Of a DNA stretch of 64,000 nucleotides, positions 7,481 through 15,575 are shown in pieces. Each line of letters starts with the position of its first letter. Position 1 is the first letter of the stretch. A program made the translations under genes and the position numbers. The stretch is taken from NCBI GenBank assembly GCA_948579315.1, contig CAPAOL010000011.1:14087-78086 (forward strand). The letters are read 5' to 3'. This DNA comes from an uncultured Phocaeicola sp. GTDB taxonomy: Bacteria > Bacteroidota > Bacteroidia > Bacteroidales > Bacteroidaceae. The notes below the pieces were generated by a model, which saw only the letters and a program-made list of their open reading frames with translations, was not told the origin of the DNA and ran no database searches.

Positions 7481-8131
7481 ATGGATATACGTATGCATAA
7501 ATTCTCGGATAAAGTGCCTGAGCCGACTTTGCGCAGACTTCCGTGGTATCTTTCGAATGTGAAACTGATGAAAGAACAGGGAGAAACGTACGTGTCTTCT
7601 ACCCAAATATCCAAGCAAATCAATGTAGATGCTTCCCAAATAGCGAAAGATCTTTCTTATGTAAATATATCCGGCCGTACACGTGTGGGGTATGAGATTG
7701 ATGCGTTGATAGAGGTGCTGGAGCGTTTCTTGGGATTTACCAAAATGCATAAAGCTTTTTTGTTTGGTGTCGGTAGTTTGGGAGGTGCTTTATTGCGCGA
7801 CTCGGGGCTGCATCATTTTGGATTAGAGATAGTAGGTGCGTTTGATATTAATCCCGGATTGGTCGGGAAGGAAATAAATGGAATTCCTATTTATCATTCG
7901 GATGAATTTGAGATAAAAATGAAATCCTGTGATGTGAATATCGGGGTATTGACTGTGCCTATTAATATAGCACAGGAGATAACAGATAAAATGATAGCGG
8001 GTGGCATTAAGGCTGTTTGGAACTTTACACCGTTCCGTATTCGTGTACCGGAAAATATTGTGGTGCAGAATACATCACTTTATGCTCATCTGGCTGTAAT
8101 GTTTAACAGATTAAATGTAATTCAAGAATAA
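7481..8131 (+). CDS. rex: Redox-sensing transcriptional repressor Rex
   Basis: 216 aa. An N-terminal winged helix (about residues 10-80, with VPEPTLRRLPWYL and the DNA-contact segment VNISGRTRVGYE) precedes a Rossmann domain. The nucleotide-binding loop is GVGSLGGAL (residues 96-104), with Ser where many Rex proteins have Asn. Rex senses the NADH/NAD+ ratio and represses fermentation and respiration genes until NADH rises. It heads a short operon with the hydrolase and ispF. No obvious Rex palindrome was seen in its own promoter. Confidence 0.95.
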   Translation: MDIRMHKFSDKVPEPTLRRLPWYLSNVKLMKEQGETYVSSTQISKQINVDASQIAKDLSYVNISGRTRVGYEIDALIEVLERFLGFTKMHKAFLFGVGSLGGALLRDSGLHHFGLEIVGAFDINPGLVGKEINGIPIYHSDEFEIKMKSCDVNIGVLTVPINIAQEITDKMIAGGIKAVWNFTPFRIRVPENIVVQNTSLYAHLAVMFNRLNVIQE

Positions 8132-8135
8132 TAAT

Positions 8136-8753
8136 ATGAAGATTATAGCCGTAGGAATGAACTACGTTGCACATTGCCACGAGTTACATGCTGATGAAAA
8201 ATTACCGGAAGAACCGGTTATTTTTATGAAACCGGATTCGGCTCTGCTGAAAGACAGCAAGCCGTTTTTTATTCCTGATTTTTCTCAGCAGGTGGATTAT
8301 GAGACAGAATTGGTAGTACGTATTAATCGTTTGGGAAAGAATATTGCTCCGCGTTTTGCCAGTCGGTATTATGATGCGGTGACGGTAGGAATAGATTTTA
8401 CGGCACGTGACCTTCAGCGGCGGTTCCGGGAGGAAGGCAAGCCTTGGGAGCTGTGTAAAGGGTTTGATAGCTCGGCTGCCATAGGTGATTTTGTGCCGGT
8501 AGACAGATTTAAGGATATACAGAATTTAAACTTTCATTTGGATATAGATGGAAAAACAGTGCAGAGAGGCAACACTGCGGATATGTTGTTTAAGGTGGAT
8601 GAGATAATTGCATACGTTAGTCGGTTTTTTACATTAAAGATTGGAGATTTGCTCTATACGGGGACTCCTGTGGGAGTAGGGCCAGTCGGCATAGGACAGC
8701 ATTTGCAGGGGTATTTGGAAGGTGAGAAATTATTAGATTTTTATGTAAGATGA
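8136..8753 (+). CDS. Fumarylacetoacetate hydrolase-family enzyme
   Basis: 205 aa, the compact bacterial form of the FAH fold. Visible signatures are FMKPDSAL, the acidic metal-site segment QQVDYETELVVRI, and LLYTGTPVGVGPV near the C-terminus. Members hydrolyse or decarboxylate acylpyruvates and related 2-oxo acids with Mg2+. The substrate is undetermined; an acylpyruvase or oxaloacetate decarboxylase-like activity is the likeliest. It starts 4 bp after rex and overlaps ispF by 4 bp, so translation is coupled. Confidence 0.88.
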   Translation: MKIIAVGMNYVAHCHELHADEKLPEEPVIFMKPDSALLKDSKPFFIPDFSQQVDYETELVVRINRLGKNIAPRFASRYYDAVTVGIDFTARDLQRRFREEGKPWELCKGFDSSAAIGDFVPVDRFKDIQNLNFHLDIDGKTVQRGNTADMLFKVDEIIAYVSRFFTLKIGDLLYTGTPVGVGPVGIGQHLQGYLEGEKLLDFYVR

Positions 8754-9232
8754 AAATAAGAGTAGGATTTGGATTCGATGTGCACCAACTGGTAACCGGT
8801 CGTGAACTATGGCTTGGAGGAATAAAATTTGAACATGAATTGGGGCTATTGGGACACTCGGATGCCGATGTGTTGATTCATGCCATTTGTGACGCTTTGC
8901 TGGGAGCTGCCAATATGCGTGATATAGGTTATCATTTTCCTGATACTGCGGGTGAATTCAAGAATATTGATAGCAAGATTTTATTGGCTGAAACGGTGGA
9001 CCTGATTGCTGCAAAAGGATATAAAGTAGGTAATGTGGACGCAACGATTTGTGCTGAACGTCCTAAATTGAAAGCGCGGATTCCGGAAATGCAGTTGGTA
9101 CTTGCTCATTTGATGAGGATTGATGTGGATGATGTTTCCGTAAAGGCTACCACTACAGAGAAACTGGGATTTACGGGCAGGGAGGAGGGCATTTCCGCTT
9201 ATGCCACTGTATTGATAGAGAAAGCGGAATGA
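8750..9232 (+). CDS. ispF: 2-C-methyl-D-erythritol 2,4-cyclodiphosphate synthase
   Basis: 160 aa. It performs the cyclising step of the MEP isoprenoid pathway; dxr of the same pathway lies at 18.3 kb. Zinc ligands Asp10 and His12 are seen in GFGFDVHQL. The substrate-binding LGHSDADVLIHAICDALLGA follows, and the C-terminal KATTTEKLGFTGREEGI is the CDP-site signature. The ATG overlaps the preceding stop (ATGA). Confidence 0.97.
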   Translation: MKIRVGFGFDVHQLVTGRELWLGGIKFEHELGLLGHSDADVLIHAICDALLGAANMRDIGYHFPDTAGEFKNIDSKILLAETVDLIAAKGYKVGNVDATICAERPKLKARIPEMQLVLAHLMRIDVDDVSVKATTTEKLGFTGREEGISAYATVLIEKAE

Positions 9233-9255
9233 TTTGTTGCGCTTTATTGGGAAAT

Positions 9256-9283
9256 ATCTTCTGGCAAGATCTTGCTGGAAGAT
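9256..9283. terminator. Palindromic hairpin between convergent ispF and menA
   Basis: GCAAGATCTTGC (9264-9275), a perfect palindrome, is flanked by ATCTTC and GAAGAT across a TG/TG mismatch. There is no strong T-run, so terminator function is only probable. It touches the menA stop. Confidence 0.5.
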
Positions 9284-10173
9284 TATAGGATAAGGCCGAA
9301 TGCTAGTAATACGCCGAATAGCAGCATATTGCGGGAGGTTTCTCCCAATATGCTGTTTAATTCTTTTCCCCTGTTGATTTTTACCATTCTTTGCCATGCC
9401 ATGAAGTGAGGTAACAGATAAATTTGGGGTAATAATGCAGCCCAAATGTGCCCGGTCGGGATAAACAATAAACAAAGCCATGCGGCAGCCAATCCCAAAA
9501 ATAAGTATAATTGTTGCCCTGCATTGGCTCCCCAGCGTACTACGATTGTTTTCTTTCCGCTTTTTGCATCCTGATCGCGGTCACGGTAATTATTCACCAT
9601 CAACAAGGTATCTATAATCAGTCCGCAAGCTAGAGAGGCGAGTGTCACATTCCAAGTCCAGTCACGGCACATCACATAGTAAGTGCAGCCTACCGGTACA
9701 AATCCGAAAAAGACAATGACAAGTATGTCTCCCCATCCGTGATAAGCTAGCGGATAAGGTCCTGCTGTATAAAGAAAAGCGAATAAAACACATAAAATTC
9801 CTACTGGAATCATTTCAATCCCTCCATAAGCTAATAGGCATAACCCTGCTAAACAAGCTGTTGCTGTGGTCAGGGCGATTCCCTTTCTCATGGCGTTCAG
9901 TGTGATCCATCCTTGCGCGCAGGCACGTTCAGGACCCAAACGGTCTTCACGGTCACTGCCTTTCAGGTAATCAAAGTAATCATTAATGAAGTTGGCGTCT
10001 ATCTGCATCAGAAAAGCGAAGGCAAAGCAAAGCAATGCTGGTGTCATTTGGAAGCAGCTGTCTGCATAGGCCAAGGCACATCCCAGTAAAACCGGAGTGG
10101 CGGCTCCTGCCAATGTTTTAGGGCGGGCGGCTAGAAGCCATGCTTTTATTGAGTTAACTTGAACAATTTCCAT
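9283..10173 (-). CDS. menA: 1,4-dihydroxy-2-naphthoate polyprenyltransferase
   Basis: 296-aa integral membrane UbiA-family prenyltransferase that attaches the polyprenyl tail in menaquinone synthesis. The first Asp-rich motif is NDYFDYLKGSDRED (about residues 65-78), and the second is NNYRDRDQDAKSGKKT near residue 200. Around eight hydrophobic segments are visible. Other men genes are not adjacent. It is transcribed leftward from a promoter shared back to back with the phosphoesterase gene. Confidence 0.95.
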   Translation of the reverse strand: MEIVQVNSIKAWLLAARPKTLAGAATPVLLGCALAYADSCFQMTPALLCFAFAFLMQIDANFINDYFDYLKGSDREDRLGPERACAQGWITLNAMRKGIALTTATACLAGLCLLAYGGIEMIPVGILCVLFAFLYTAGPYPLAYHGWGDILVIVFFGFVPVGCTYYVMCRDWTWNVTLASLACGLIIDTLLMVNNYRDRDQDAKSGKKTIVVRWGANAGQQLYLFLGLAAAWLCLLFIPTGHIWAALLPQIYLLPHFMAWQRMVKINRGKELNSILGETSRNMLLFGVLLAFGLIL

Positions 10174-10196
10174 TTCTATTTATAATTAAGGTTGTG

Positions 10197-10227
10197 CAAA
10201 GATAAAACAATTAATTCTGTATCTTTG
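10197..10227. promoter_or_regulatory. Divergent promoters for menA and the phosphoesterase
   Basis: The minus-strand -7 box TATCTTTG spans 10204-10197 and the plus-strand TATCTTTG spans 10220-10227. The boxes are only 15 bp apart, so the polymerases must compete. Confidence 0.78.
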
Positions 10228-10246
10228 TCTCCAAATAGAAAGGATT

Positions 10247-11086
10247 ATGAAGAAACAGTTTCTTTTTTTGCTTTTAGCGGTTATTCTTTTGTCTTCTTGC
10301 GCCACAGCTACTTTGTCCGAGTTTCCGGGGGTAGGGCGTGTGAAGCAATATGATTTTTATAGTTATGATATTCCACCCGCTTTTGACGGTTTTCGGATAG
10401 GGTTTGCTTCGGATTTTCATTATGAGAGTCGCTTTAAGAGGAGTGAATTGAACAGCGCGGTGCGGGCATTAAAGTCAATGCATGCCGATGTCTTGCTGTT
10501 GGGTGGAGATTATCGTGGCAAGAAAGGTGGAAATCTGGATACTTTGTTCACCGCCTTGAGCAGAGTTTATACGCCTTACGGAACATTTGCTGTGATGGGA
10601 AATCATGATTATGGCTATTGTTATTCCGAAGTGGTGGAGGCCATGCAAAAGAATCATGTGCGGTTGATGGAACATAAAAGCTATAAGCTGATGAAAGATG
10701 GTCAGTATATTATAGTGAGCGGTGTACGCAATCCGTTTGATTTAAAAAAGAATGGTGACTCTCCATCCCAGCATTTTCCGGCGGATGATTTTATTATATT
10801 GCTCACGCATACTCCCGATTATGCAGAAGATACCGATGTGTCGAATGCCAATTTGGTGTTAGCGGGGCATACTCATGGTGGGCAGGTGAGCTTGTTTAAA
10901 AAATATTCTCCGGTAAAGCACTCTATTTATGGAAACCGTTTTCTGACTGGTTGGAAAGAGAATAGCAAAGGTACTCCGATTATTATAACCAATGGATTGG
11001 GTACTTCGCGCGTTGACGTCCGTTTATTTACTCCCAGCGAAGTTGTTCTGGTAGTCTTGCATCGTGTTGAAAAGCAGAAAGAATAG
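10247..11086 (+). CDS. Lipoprotein calcineurin-like metallophosphoesterase
   Basis: 279 aa with a lipoprotein signal (LLSSCATATL, Cys near residue 18). All metallophosphoesterase motifs are present in order: SDFHYES (D-x-H), LLGGDYRG, GNHDYG, LLTHTPDY and GHTHGGQ. It resembles the YkuE/YaeI group, some of which act on phospholipid headgroups. The substrate here is unknown. The lipid anchor and exported location fit an envelope substrate. Confidence 0.88.
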   Translation: MKKQFLFLLLAVILLSSCATATLSEFPGVGRVKQYDFYSYDIPPAFDGFRIGFASDFHYESRFKRSELNSAVRALKSMHADVLLLGGDYRGKKGGNLDTLFTALSRVYTPYGTFAVMGNHDYGYCYSEVVEAMQKNHVRLMEHKSYKLMKDGQYIIVSGVRNPFDLKKNGDSPSQHFPADDFIILLTHTPDYAEDTDVSNANLVLAGHTHGGQVSLFKKYSPVKHSIYGNRFLTGWKENSKGTPIIITNGLGTSRVDVRLFTPSEVVLVVLHRVEKQKE

Positions 11087-11111
11087 ACTGTTTGTCCGTT
11101 AATAATGTACA

Positions 11112-11139
11112 GGGTGTCCATAATCGGACACCCTTTTTT
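11112..11139 (+). terminator. Intrinsic terminator of the phosphoesterase gene
   Basis: An 8-bp perfect stem GGGTGTCC/GGACACCC with a 6-nt loop is followed by TTTTTT. Confidence 0.93.
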
Positions 11140-11313
11140 ATGTTTACTTGTTGATACTTAGTGGATTAATTCCATGGCATGTACTTTGCACTTTATAAAG
11201 TGAAGCGACTCAAGAAAAAAAACGGATCATGTTGCAACGTTTTGAGAGTCATTTGCGTCTTATAAATAAAGACACAAATAAACACGAATTATAAACATTA
11301 AAAATAAGACATT
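11140..11313 (+). other. Upstream region of the DUF3836 gene with a 14-bp palindrome
   Basis: CACTTTATAAAGTG at 11189-11202 is a perfect palindrome. It directly follows GTACTTTGC, which resembles a -7 box lacking one base. A repressor operator over the promoter is plausible. The gene starts about 110 bp further on, leaving a long untranslated leader with no other obvious structure. Confidence 0.4.
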
Positions 11314-11784
11314 ATGAAAACTACAATGCTCACTAAAGCCATGATGGCAGTTCTTTTTGCAATGACAAGTGTATTAACATTGAATGCGGCCAAGCCTGTG
11401 AAGATTACAAATGAAGAGGTGGAAAATGGTCGGGTGTCGGCTAAGGTCGTTTATGAACAGGAAGGTACTTTCCTGACTCCGGAGTATCGTTTTGAGTTCA
11501 GATACAACGATAAGGGACAAATCATAGAGAAGAAAAGTATGAAATGGAATGGCACGGATTGGATAAATTATTATTGTATGGAAGTTACGTACACAGACAC
11601 AGAAGCGCATATTGATTATTCTTTGTGGAATAAAAATAAAAAAGCGTTTGTCCCTACGCAGAAATATGTATATACGTTAGATGAAGCTGGGAAGTTTTTG
11701 GCGTGGCACTCATATAAAAAGGATACGACAGGCTGGGAGTTGGACGGATTGATAAATAGTAAGGTACTGCTGGCAAAGCGTTAA
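11314..11784 (+). CDS. Secreted DUF3836-type protein
   Basis: 156 aa with a signal peptide cleaved after about LNAAKP. The body has repeats of the type YRFEFRYNDKGQIIEKKSMKWNG, in which short strands carry 'W..Y' and 'Y.Y..D..G' patterns. I place it in the Bacteroides DUF3836 family from memory of its composition. Function unknown, probably periplasmic. It is monocistronic, with a terminator shared with nadD downstream. Confidence 0.75.
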   Translation: MKTTMLTKAMMAVLFAMTSVLTLNAAKPVKITNEEVENGRVSAKVVYEQEGTFLTPEYRFEFRYNDKGQIIEKKSMKWNGTDWINYYCMEVTYTDTEAHIDYSLWNKNKKAFVPTQKYVYTLDEAGKFLAWHSYKKDTTGWELDGLINSKVLLAKR

Positions 11785-11830
11785 TGGAGTGCGTCCTTTG
11801 AATTTTAGATTAAATAATTGATGTGTTTTT

Positions 11831-11876
11831 CCCCGGGGAATTTGGATTGTATCCTCCCGGGGATTTTTATTTTTTC
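11831..11876. terminator. Terminator between the DUF3836 gene and nadD
   Basis: The stem CCCCGGG (11831-11837) / CCCGGGG (11856-11862) is followed on the plus strand by a T-rich run. The run enters the last codons of convergent nadD. Confidence 0.8.
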
Positions 11877-12439
11877 AGTCGTTCATATACTGCCGGATGC
11901 AGGAAATATCGTATATCTCGTCCTTCCGCCAGTGCCTGTCTGATAAAAGTAGAACTGACTTCCAATAACGGAGTATCGGCTAATTGCACGGAAGGAGGAA
12001 GGGTTGTTGGATCAATAGTGAAATTCGGACGGGGATAGATCATTACATGATGATTCTTTAAAATCTCCTCTGCTTTGTACCAACGGGGGAATAGAAGCCA
12101 GTTGTCCGCCCCAATGATAAGGGTGAATTCCCGGTTGGGATAGGCTTTGTGTAAAGCATCCAATGTGTGTATAGTATAGGAAGGACGAGGCAGGTGGAAT
12201 TCGAAGTCGGAAGCCCGGAATTTGGGATAATCCGCAATGGCCAGTTTTACCAGTTCCAATCGCAGATTATCATCCCATAAATCCGTTTGTTGCTTTAATG
12301 GATTGTGAGGAGAGACGAGAAACCATATTTCATCCAGTCCATTATATTCACATAAATAATTGGCAAGTGCCAGATGGCCCATGTGGATAGGATTGAATGA
12401 GCCGCCGAAAATACCAGTCTTTATCTTACTCTTTTCCAT
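11867..12439 (-). CDS. nadD: Nicotinate-nucleotide adenylyltransferase
   Basis: 190 aa. It joins nicotinate mononucleotide and ATP to form deamido-NAD. The nucleotidyltransferase signature GGSFNPIHMGHLAL lies at residues 12-25, with His19 and His22 as HxGH. The C-terminal SSTFIRQAL corresponds to the ISSTxIR motif. It is the last gene of the leftward yicC-gmk-small-nadD cluster; its start lies within the end of the small membrane protein gene. Confidence 0.96.
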   Translation of the reverse strand: MEKSKIKTGIFGGSFNPIHMGHLALANYLCEYNGLDEIWFLVSPHNPLKQQTDLWDDNLRLELVKLAIADYPKFRASDFEFHLPRPSYTIHTLDALHKAYPNREFTLIIGADNWLLFPRWYKAEEILKNHHVMIYPRPNFTIDPTTLPPSVQLADTPLLEVSSTFIRQALAEGRDIRYFLHPAVYERLKK

Positions 12440-12603
12440 TTATTGTAATTCCATACTTGTCCTACAGTGACAATACCCATTGCTATGGCAATAATGTATT
12501 GCTCCATTGCCATTGCAATGATGCCTACAGCCAAAGCTATAAAACCAATGAGGATACAAAGTATCGACATTCTTTGGGCCAGTTTTTTCGGATCTTTGAT
12601 CAT
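12421..12603 (-). CDS. Small two-helix membrane protein
   Basis: 60 aa from MIKDPKKLAQ; a start five codons earlier (12618) would overlap gmk and cannot be excluded. Two hydrophobic helices (about residues 14-30 and 34-50) are separated by MEQ, and the C-terminus is basic (NKWKRVR). It overlaps nadD by 19 bp and follows gmk by a few bases, so it belongs to the operon. Unknown function. The conserved position between gmk and nadD and the clear hydrophobic pattern support a real gene. Confidence 0.7.
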   Translation of the reverse strand: MIKDPKKLAQRMSILCILIGFIALAVGIIAMAMEQYIIAIAMGIVTVGQVWNYNKWKRVR

Positions 12604-12607
12604 CGTC

Positions 12608-13177
12608 TTATTGTTCAATAAAGTTTCTAATAACTTTCAGTGCTTCCGCCTTTGCCTTCTCCAAATCGTCATTTACTATCACGGTATCGAATTTATCGGC
12701 GAACCCCAATTCGAATTCTGCTTTTGCGATTCGGCTTTCAATCACTTCGGGGGCATCAGTACCACGGCCTTGCAGGCGTTTACGGAGTTCTTCTACACTG
12801 GGTGGTTGAATGAAAACAGACAATGCGCGGCTGCCATAATATTTTTTGATATTACATCCGCCTACCACATCTACGTCAAAAATCACATTTTGTCCGGCTT
12901 CCAATTGTTTTTCCACTTGTGCTTTCAAGGTTCCGTAGAAACGGTTTTCGTATACTTCTTCGTATTCCAGAAACTCATTATTGGCAATGCGTTGTCTGAA
13001 TTCCTCAGGAGATAGGAAGAAATATTCCACACCATGCCGTTCTTTTCCGCGAGGAGGGCGGCTGGTGGCAGAAATAGAGAAAGACAGGTTCAGGTTTTGT
13101 GTCAACAGATAGTTGATAATGGTTGATTTGCCTGAACCCGAGGGGGCTGAAAAAATGATAAGTTTTCCTGTTGCCAT
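12608..13177 (-). CDS. gmk: Guanylate kinase
   Basis: 189 aa. It phosphorylates GMP to GDP with ATP. The P-loop SAPSGSGKST lies at residues 10-19. The GMP-binding segment SATSRPPRGKERHGVEYFF follows, and FDVDVVGGCNIKK is the family's DVDVQGA-like stretch. It lies 46 bp after yicC in the common YicC-Gmk arrangement. Confidence 0.97.
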   Translation of the reverse strand: MATGKLIIFSAPSGSGKSTIINYLLTQNLNLSFSISATSRPPRGKERHGVEYFFLSPEEFRQRIANNEFLEYEEVYENRFYGTLKAQVEKQLEAGQNVIFDVDVVGGCNIKKYYGSRALSVFIQPPSVEELRKRLQGRGTDAPEVIESRIAKAEFELGFADKFDTVIVNDDLEKAKAEALKVIRNFIEQ

Positions 13178-13223
13178 ATCTTGATTCTTTGCTTATGAGA
13201 ATGGTGTCCGGTATGTGAACCGG

Positions 13224-14099
13224 TTACATTACATTTAACACCTGTTCTTTGATTTGTTCCAGTTCGTCCTTCATCTGCACTACGATGTTTTGCATTTCGG
13301 CATGATTGGATTTGCTGCCAGTCGTATTGATTTCGCGTCCCATTTCCTGTGCTATGAAACCAAGTTTTTTTCCTTGTCCATGACCGCCTGCCATGGTTTC
13401 ACGGAAATATCTCAAGTGATTGCTCAGTCGTTGTTTCTCTTCGTTAATATCTAATTTTTCAATGTAATAAATCAATTCTTGCTCCAGGCGGTTTTTATCA
13501 TAATCCACACTGATGGTCTTTTCCAAAGCATCTGTAATGCGTTCACGTATCTTGGCTACACGCTCTGTTTCGTAGGGTTCGATGGACTTTAACAAACGCT
13601 CGATGTTGTCAATCTTTTCGTTGAATTTCTTTTCCAAGGCGGTTCCTTCCTGTTTGCGGAAATCTACCAAATGGTTGATGGCCTCTTCCACTACCCGGCG
13701 GACTACCTCCCATTCGTCTTCCGAAAGTTCTTGTACATCGGCTTTGGTCAGTACGTCAGGCATTCGTAGAAGGGTTGCAAACCAATCTTCGGGCATTGGT
13801 ATATGGGTCATTTCGGAAATAGATTTTATCTGATTGTAGTAGTTTTCTACAAGGGCGGCGTTAATGGGAGTGGCTGTATCCGAAACGTCTTTCTCTATCC
13901 ACAGGCTGAAATCAACTTTACCGCGTTCCAATGATTTGGAAATCATATTGCGGATTTCCATTTCTTTTTCACGGTATAAAGGAGCGATCCGTGTAGACAA
14001 GTCCATTGCTTTACTATTTAAAGACTTGATCTCTACGTTAATTTTTTTTTCTCCGAATATAGCGGTTGCTTTACCGTATCCGGTCATTGACTGTATCAT
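13224..14099 (-). CDS. YicC-family endoribonuclease-like protein
   Basis: 291 aa from MIQSMTGYGKA, the conserved N-terminus of the family. An ATG seven codons earlier lies too near the promoter box. The N-terminal YicC domain and the C-terminal DUF1732 region are both present; the latter ends with EMQNIVVQMKDELEQIKEQVLNV. E. coli YicC has been reported as an endoribonuclease; the role in Bacteroidetes is untested. First gene of the leftward gmk/nadD operon. Confidence 0.92.
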   Translation of the reverse strand: MIQSMTGYGKATAIFGEKKINVEIKSLNSKAMDLSTRIAPLYREKEMEIRNMISKSLERGKVDFSLWIEKDVSDTATPINAALVENYYNQIKSISEMTHIPMPEDWFATLLRMPDVLTKADVQELSEDEWEVVRRVVEEAINHLVDFRKQEGTALEKKFNEKIDNIERLLKSIEPYETERVAKIRERITDALEKTISVDYDKNRLEQELIYYIEKLDINEEKQRLSNHLRYFRETMAGGHGQGKKLGFIAQEMGREINTTGSKSNHAEMQNIVVQMKDELEQIKEQVLNVM

Positions 14100-14117
14100 A
14101 ACTAATATGTTTTTTTG

Positions 14118-14167
14118 CAAAAGTAATCTTTTTATGGAAATGAAGTATAAATAAAAGTGTATATTTG
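14118..14167. promoter_or_regulatory. Divergent promoters for yicC and tsaB
   Basis: TACTTTTG on the minus strand (14125-14118) serves yicC, and TATATTTG on the plus strand (14160-14167) serves tsaB. Confidence 0.75.
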
Positions 14168-14194
14168 CAGATTATATTATATAAGTAGAGCATT

Positions 14195-14884
14195 ATGTCG
14201 TGTATTTTGCATATTGAAACTTCAACAGAGGCCTGCTCTGTTGCCGTCAGTGAGGATGGATTGGCGGTGTTCTCCAAAGAGGATTTGAAAGGACCTTCAC
14301 ACGCCGTGCAGCTGGGCGTATTTGTAGATGAGGCTTTATCTTTTGTCGACAGTCATGGTATGCCGTTGGATGCAGTGGCTGTGAGTTGCGGGCCCGGCTC
14401 GTACACAGGGCTGCGTATTGGTGTTTCTATGGCGAAGGGTATTTGCTATGGACGTAATTTGCCACTTATCGGTCTGCCGACATTGGAGGTGTTGTGTGTG
14501 CCGGTGTTGTTACATCATGATTTGCCTGAGGATGCCTTGCTCTGTCCTATGATAGACGCACGTCGCATGGAAGTCTATGCAGCTGTTTATGATCGCGCAT
14601 TGGGCGTGAAAAGGGAAATAGCCGCCGATATTGTTGATGAGCATTCCTATTTGGAGTTCCTGAATGAACATCCGGTCTATTTTTTTGGTAACGGTGCAGC
14701 CAAATGCCGTGGGCAGATTACTCATCCCAATGCTCATTTTATTGATGACATCCGTCCGTTAGGTAAATGGATGTTCCCATTGGCAGAAAAGGAAATGGTA
14801 AGGCAGAACTTTAAGGATGTGGCTTATTTTGAGCCTTTCTATTTGAAAGAGTTTGTAGCTTCCAAACCCAAAAAGCTTTTGTAA
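14195..14884 (+). CDS. tsaB: tRNA t6A biosynthesis protein TsaB
   Basis: 229 aa with an ASKHA fold. It partners TsaD and TsaE in making N6-threonylcarbamoyladenosine at tRNA position 37. The N-terminus ILHIETSTEACSVAVSEDG and the loop CGPGSYTGLRIGVSMAKG are typical. TsaB lacks the metal-binding His pair of TsaD, which separates the paralogues. First gene of a rightward run that continues to the DUF4290 gene and murA. Confidence 0.95.
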   Translation: MSCILHIETSTEACSVAVSEDGLAVFSKEDLKGPSHAVQLGVFVDEALSFVDSHGMPLDAVAVSCGPGSYTGLRIGVSMAKGICYGRNLPLIGLPTLEVLCVPVLLHHDLPEDALLCPMIDARRMEVYAAVYDRALGVKREIAADIVDEHSYLEFLNEHPVYFFGNGAAKCRGQITHPNAHFIDDIRPLGKWMFPLAEKEMVRQNFKDVAYFEPFYLKEFVASKPKKLL

Positions 14885-14930
14885 CAGCCGATGAACAAAT
14901 CAGTGCATAAATCATAAATTTTAAATATAT

Positions 14931-15557
14931 ATGGAGTATAATACTCAACAACGAACTTTACCCCTTCCTGAATATGGCAGAAGTGTGCAGAACATGGTAG
15001 ACCACGCCTTGACCATCGAGGACAGAGCTGAGCGCCAACGTTGTGCGAATACGATTATCAACATTATGGGCGGTATGTTTCCGCATTTGCGGGATGTGCC
15101 CGATTTCAAACATAAATTATGGGATCATTTGGCTATTATGGCCGATTTCAAGCTGGATATCGATTATCCGTATGAAATTGTGAAGAAAGAAAGCCTGGAG
15201 GTGAAACCCGATATGTTGCCTTATCCGCATAATGGAATCCGTTACCGTCATTATGGACGTATTTTGGAGAACATGATTAAAAAGGCAGTGGACTATCCGG
15301 AAGGTGAGGAGAAGAAGCAGCTGATCAGCCTGATTGCAAACCACATGAAGAAATGTTTCCTGAACTGGAACAAAGACGGGGTGGAGGATCAGAAAATCTT
15401 GGATGATCTTCGCGATTACTCTAAGGGAATGATTAATCTGACCCCTGAAGACCTGCATTTGAATGAACAGCAACGTGTTTATGTTCCACGCAGGCCGCAA
15501 CAGAACAACAATCAGCGCAGACCGCAACAAAACAACAACCAAAGAAAGAAATATTAA
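14931..15557 (+). CDS. DUF4290 protein with Gln/Asn-rich tail
   Basis: 208 aa, no signal peptide, probably cytoplasmic. The helical N-terminal part includes YNTQQRTLPLPEYGRSVQNM and IINIMGGMFPHLRD, which I associate with the Bacteroidetes-specific DUF4290 family. The last 25 residues hold a duplicated RRPQQNNNQ unit, a basic, low-complexity tail that could bind nucleic acid. It lies 18 bp before murA. Function unknown. Confidence 0.8.
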   Translation: MEYNTQQRTLPLPEYGRSVQNMVDHALTIEDRAERQRCANTIINIMGGMFPHLRDVPDFKHKLWDHLAIMADFKLDIDYPYEIVKKESLEVKPDMLPYPHNGIRYRHYGRILENMIKKAVDYPEGEEKKQLISLIANHMKKCFLNWNKDGVEDQKILDDLRDYSKGMINLTPEDLHLNEQQRVYVPRRPQQNNNQRRPQQNNNQRKKY

Positions 15558-15575
15558 TTCCTAAAAAATGATACC

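Noticed and set aside
11823..12038. A 71-codon plus-strand frame over the end of nadD
   Set aside because: It is antisense to nadD and begins inside the terminator hairpin.
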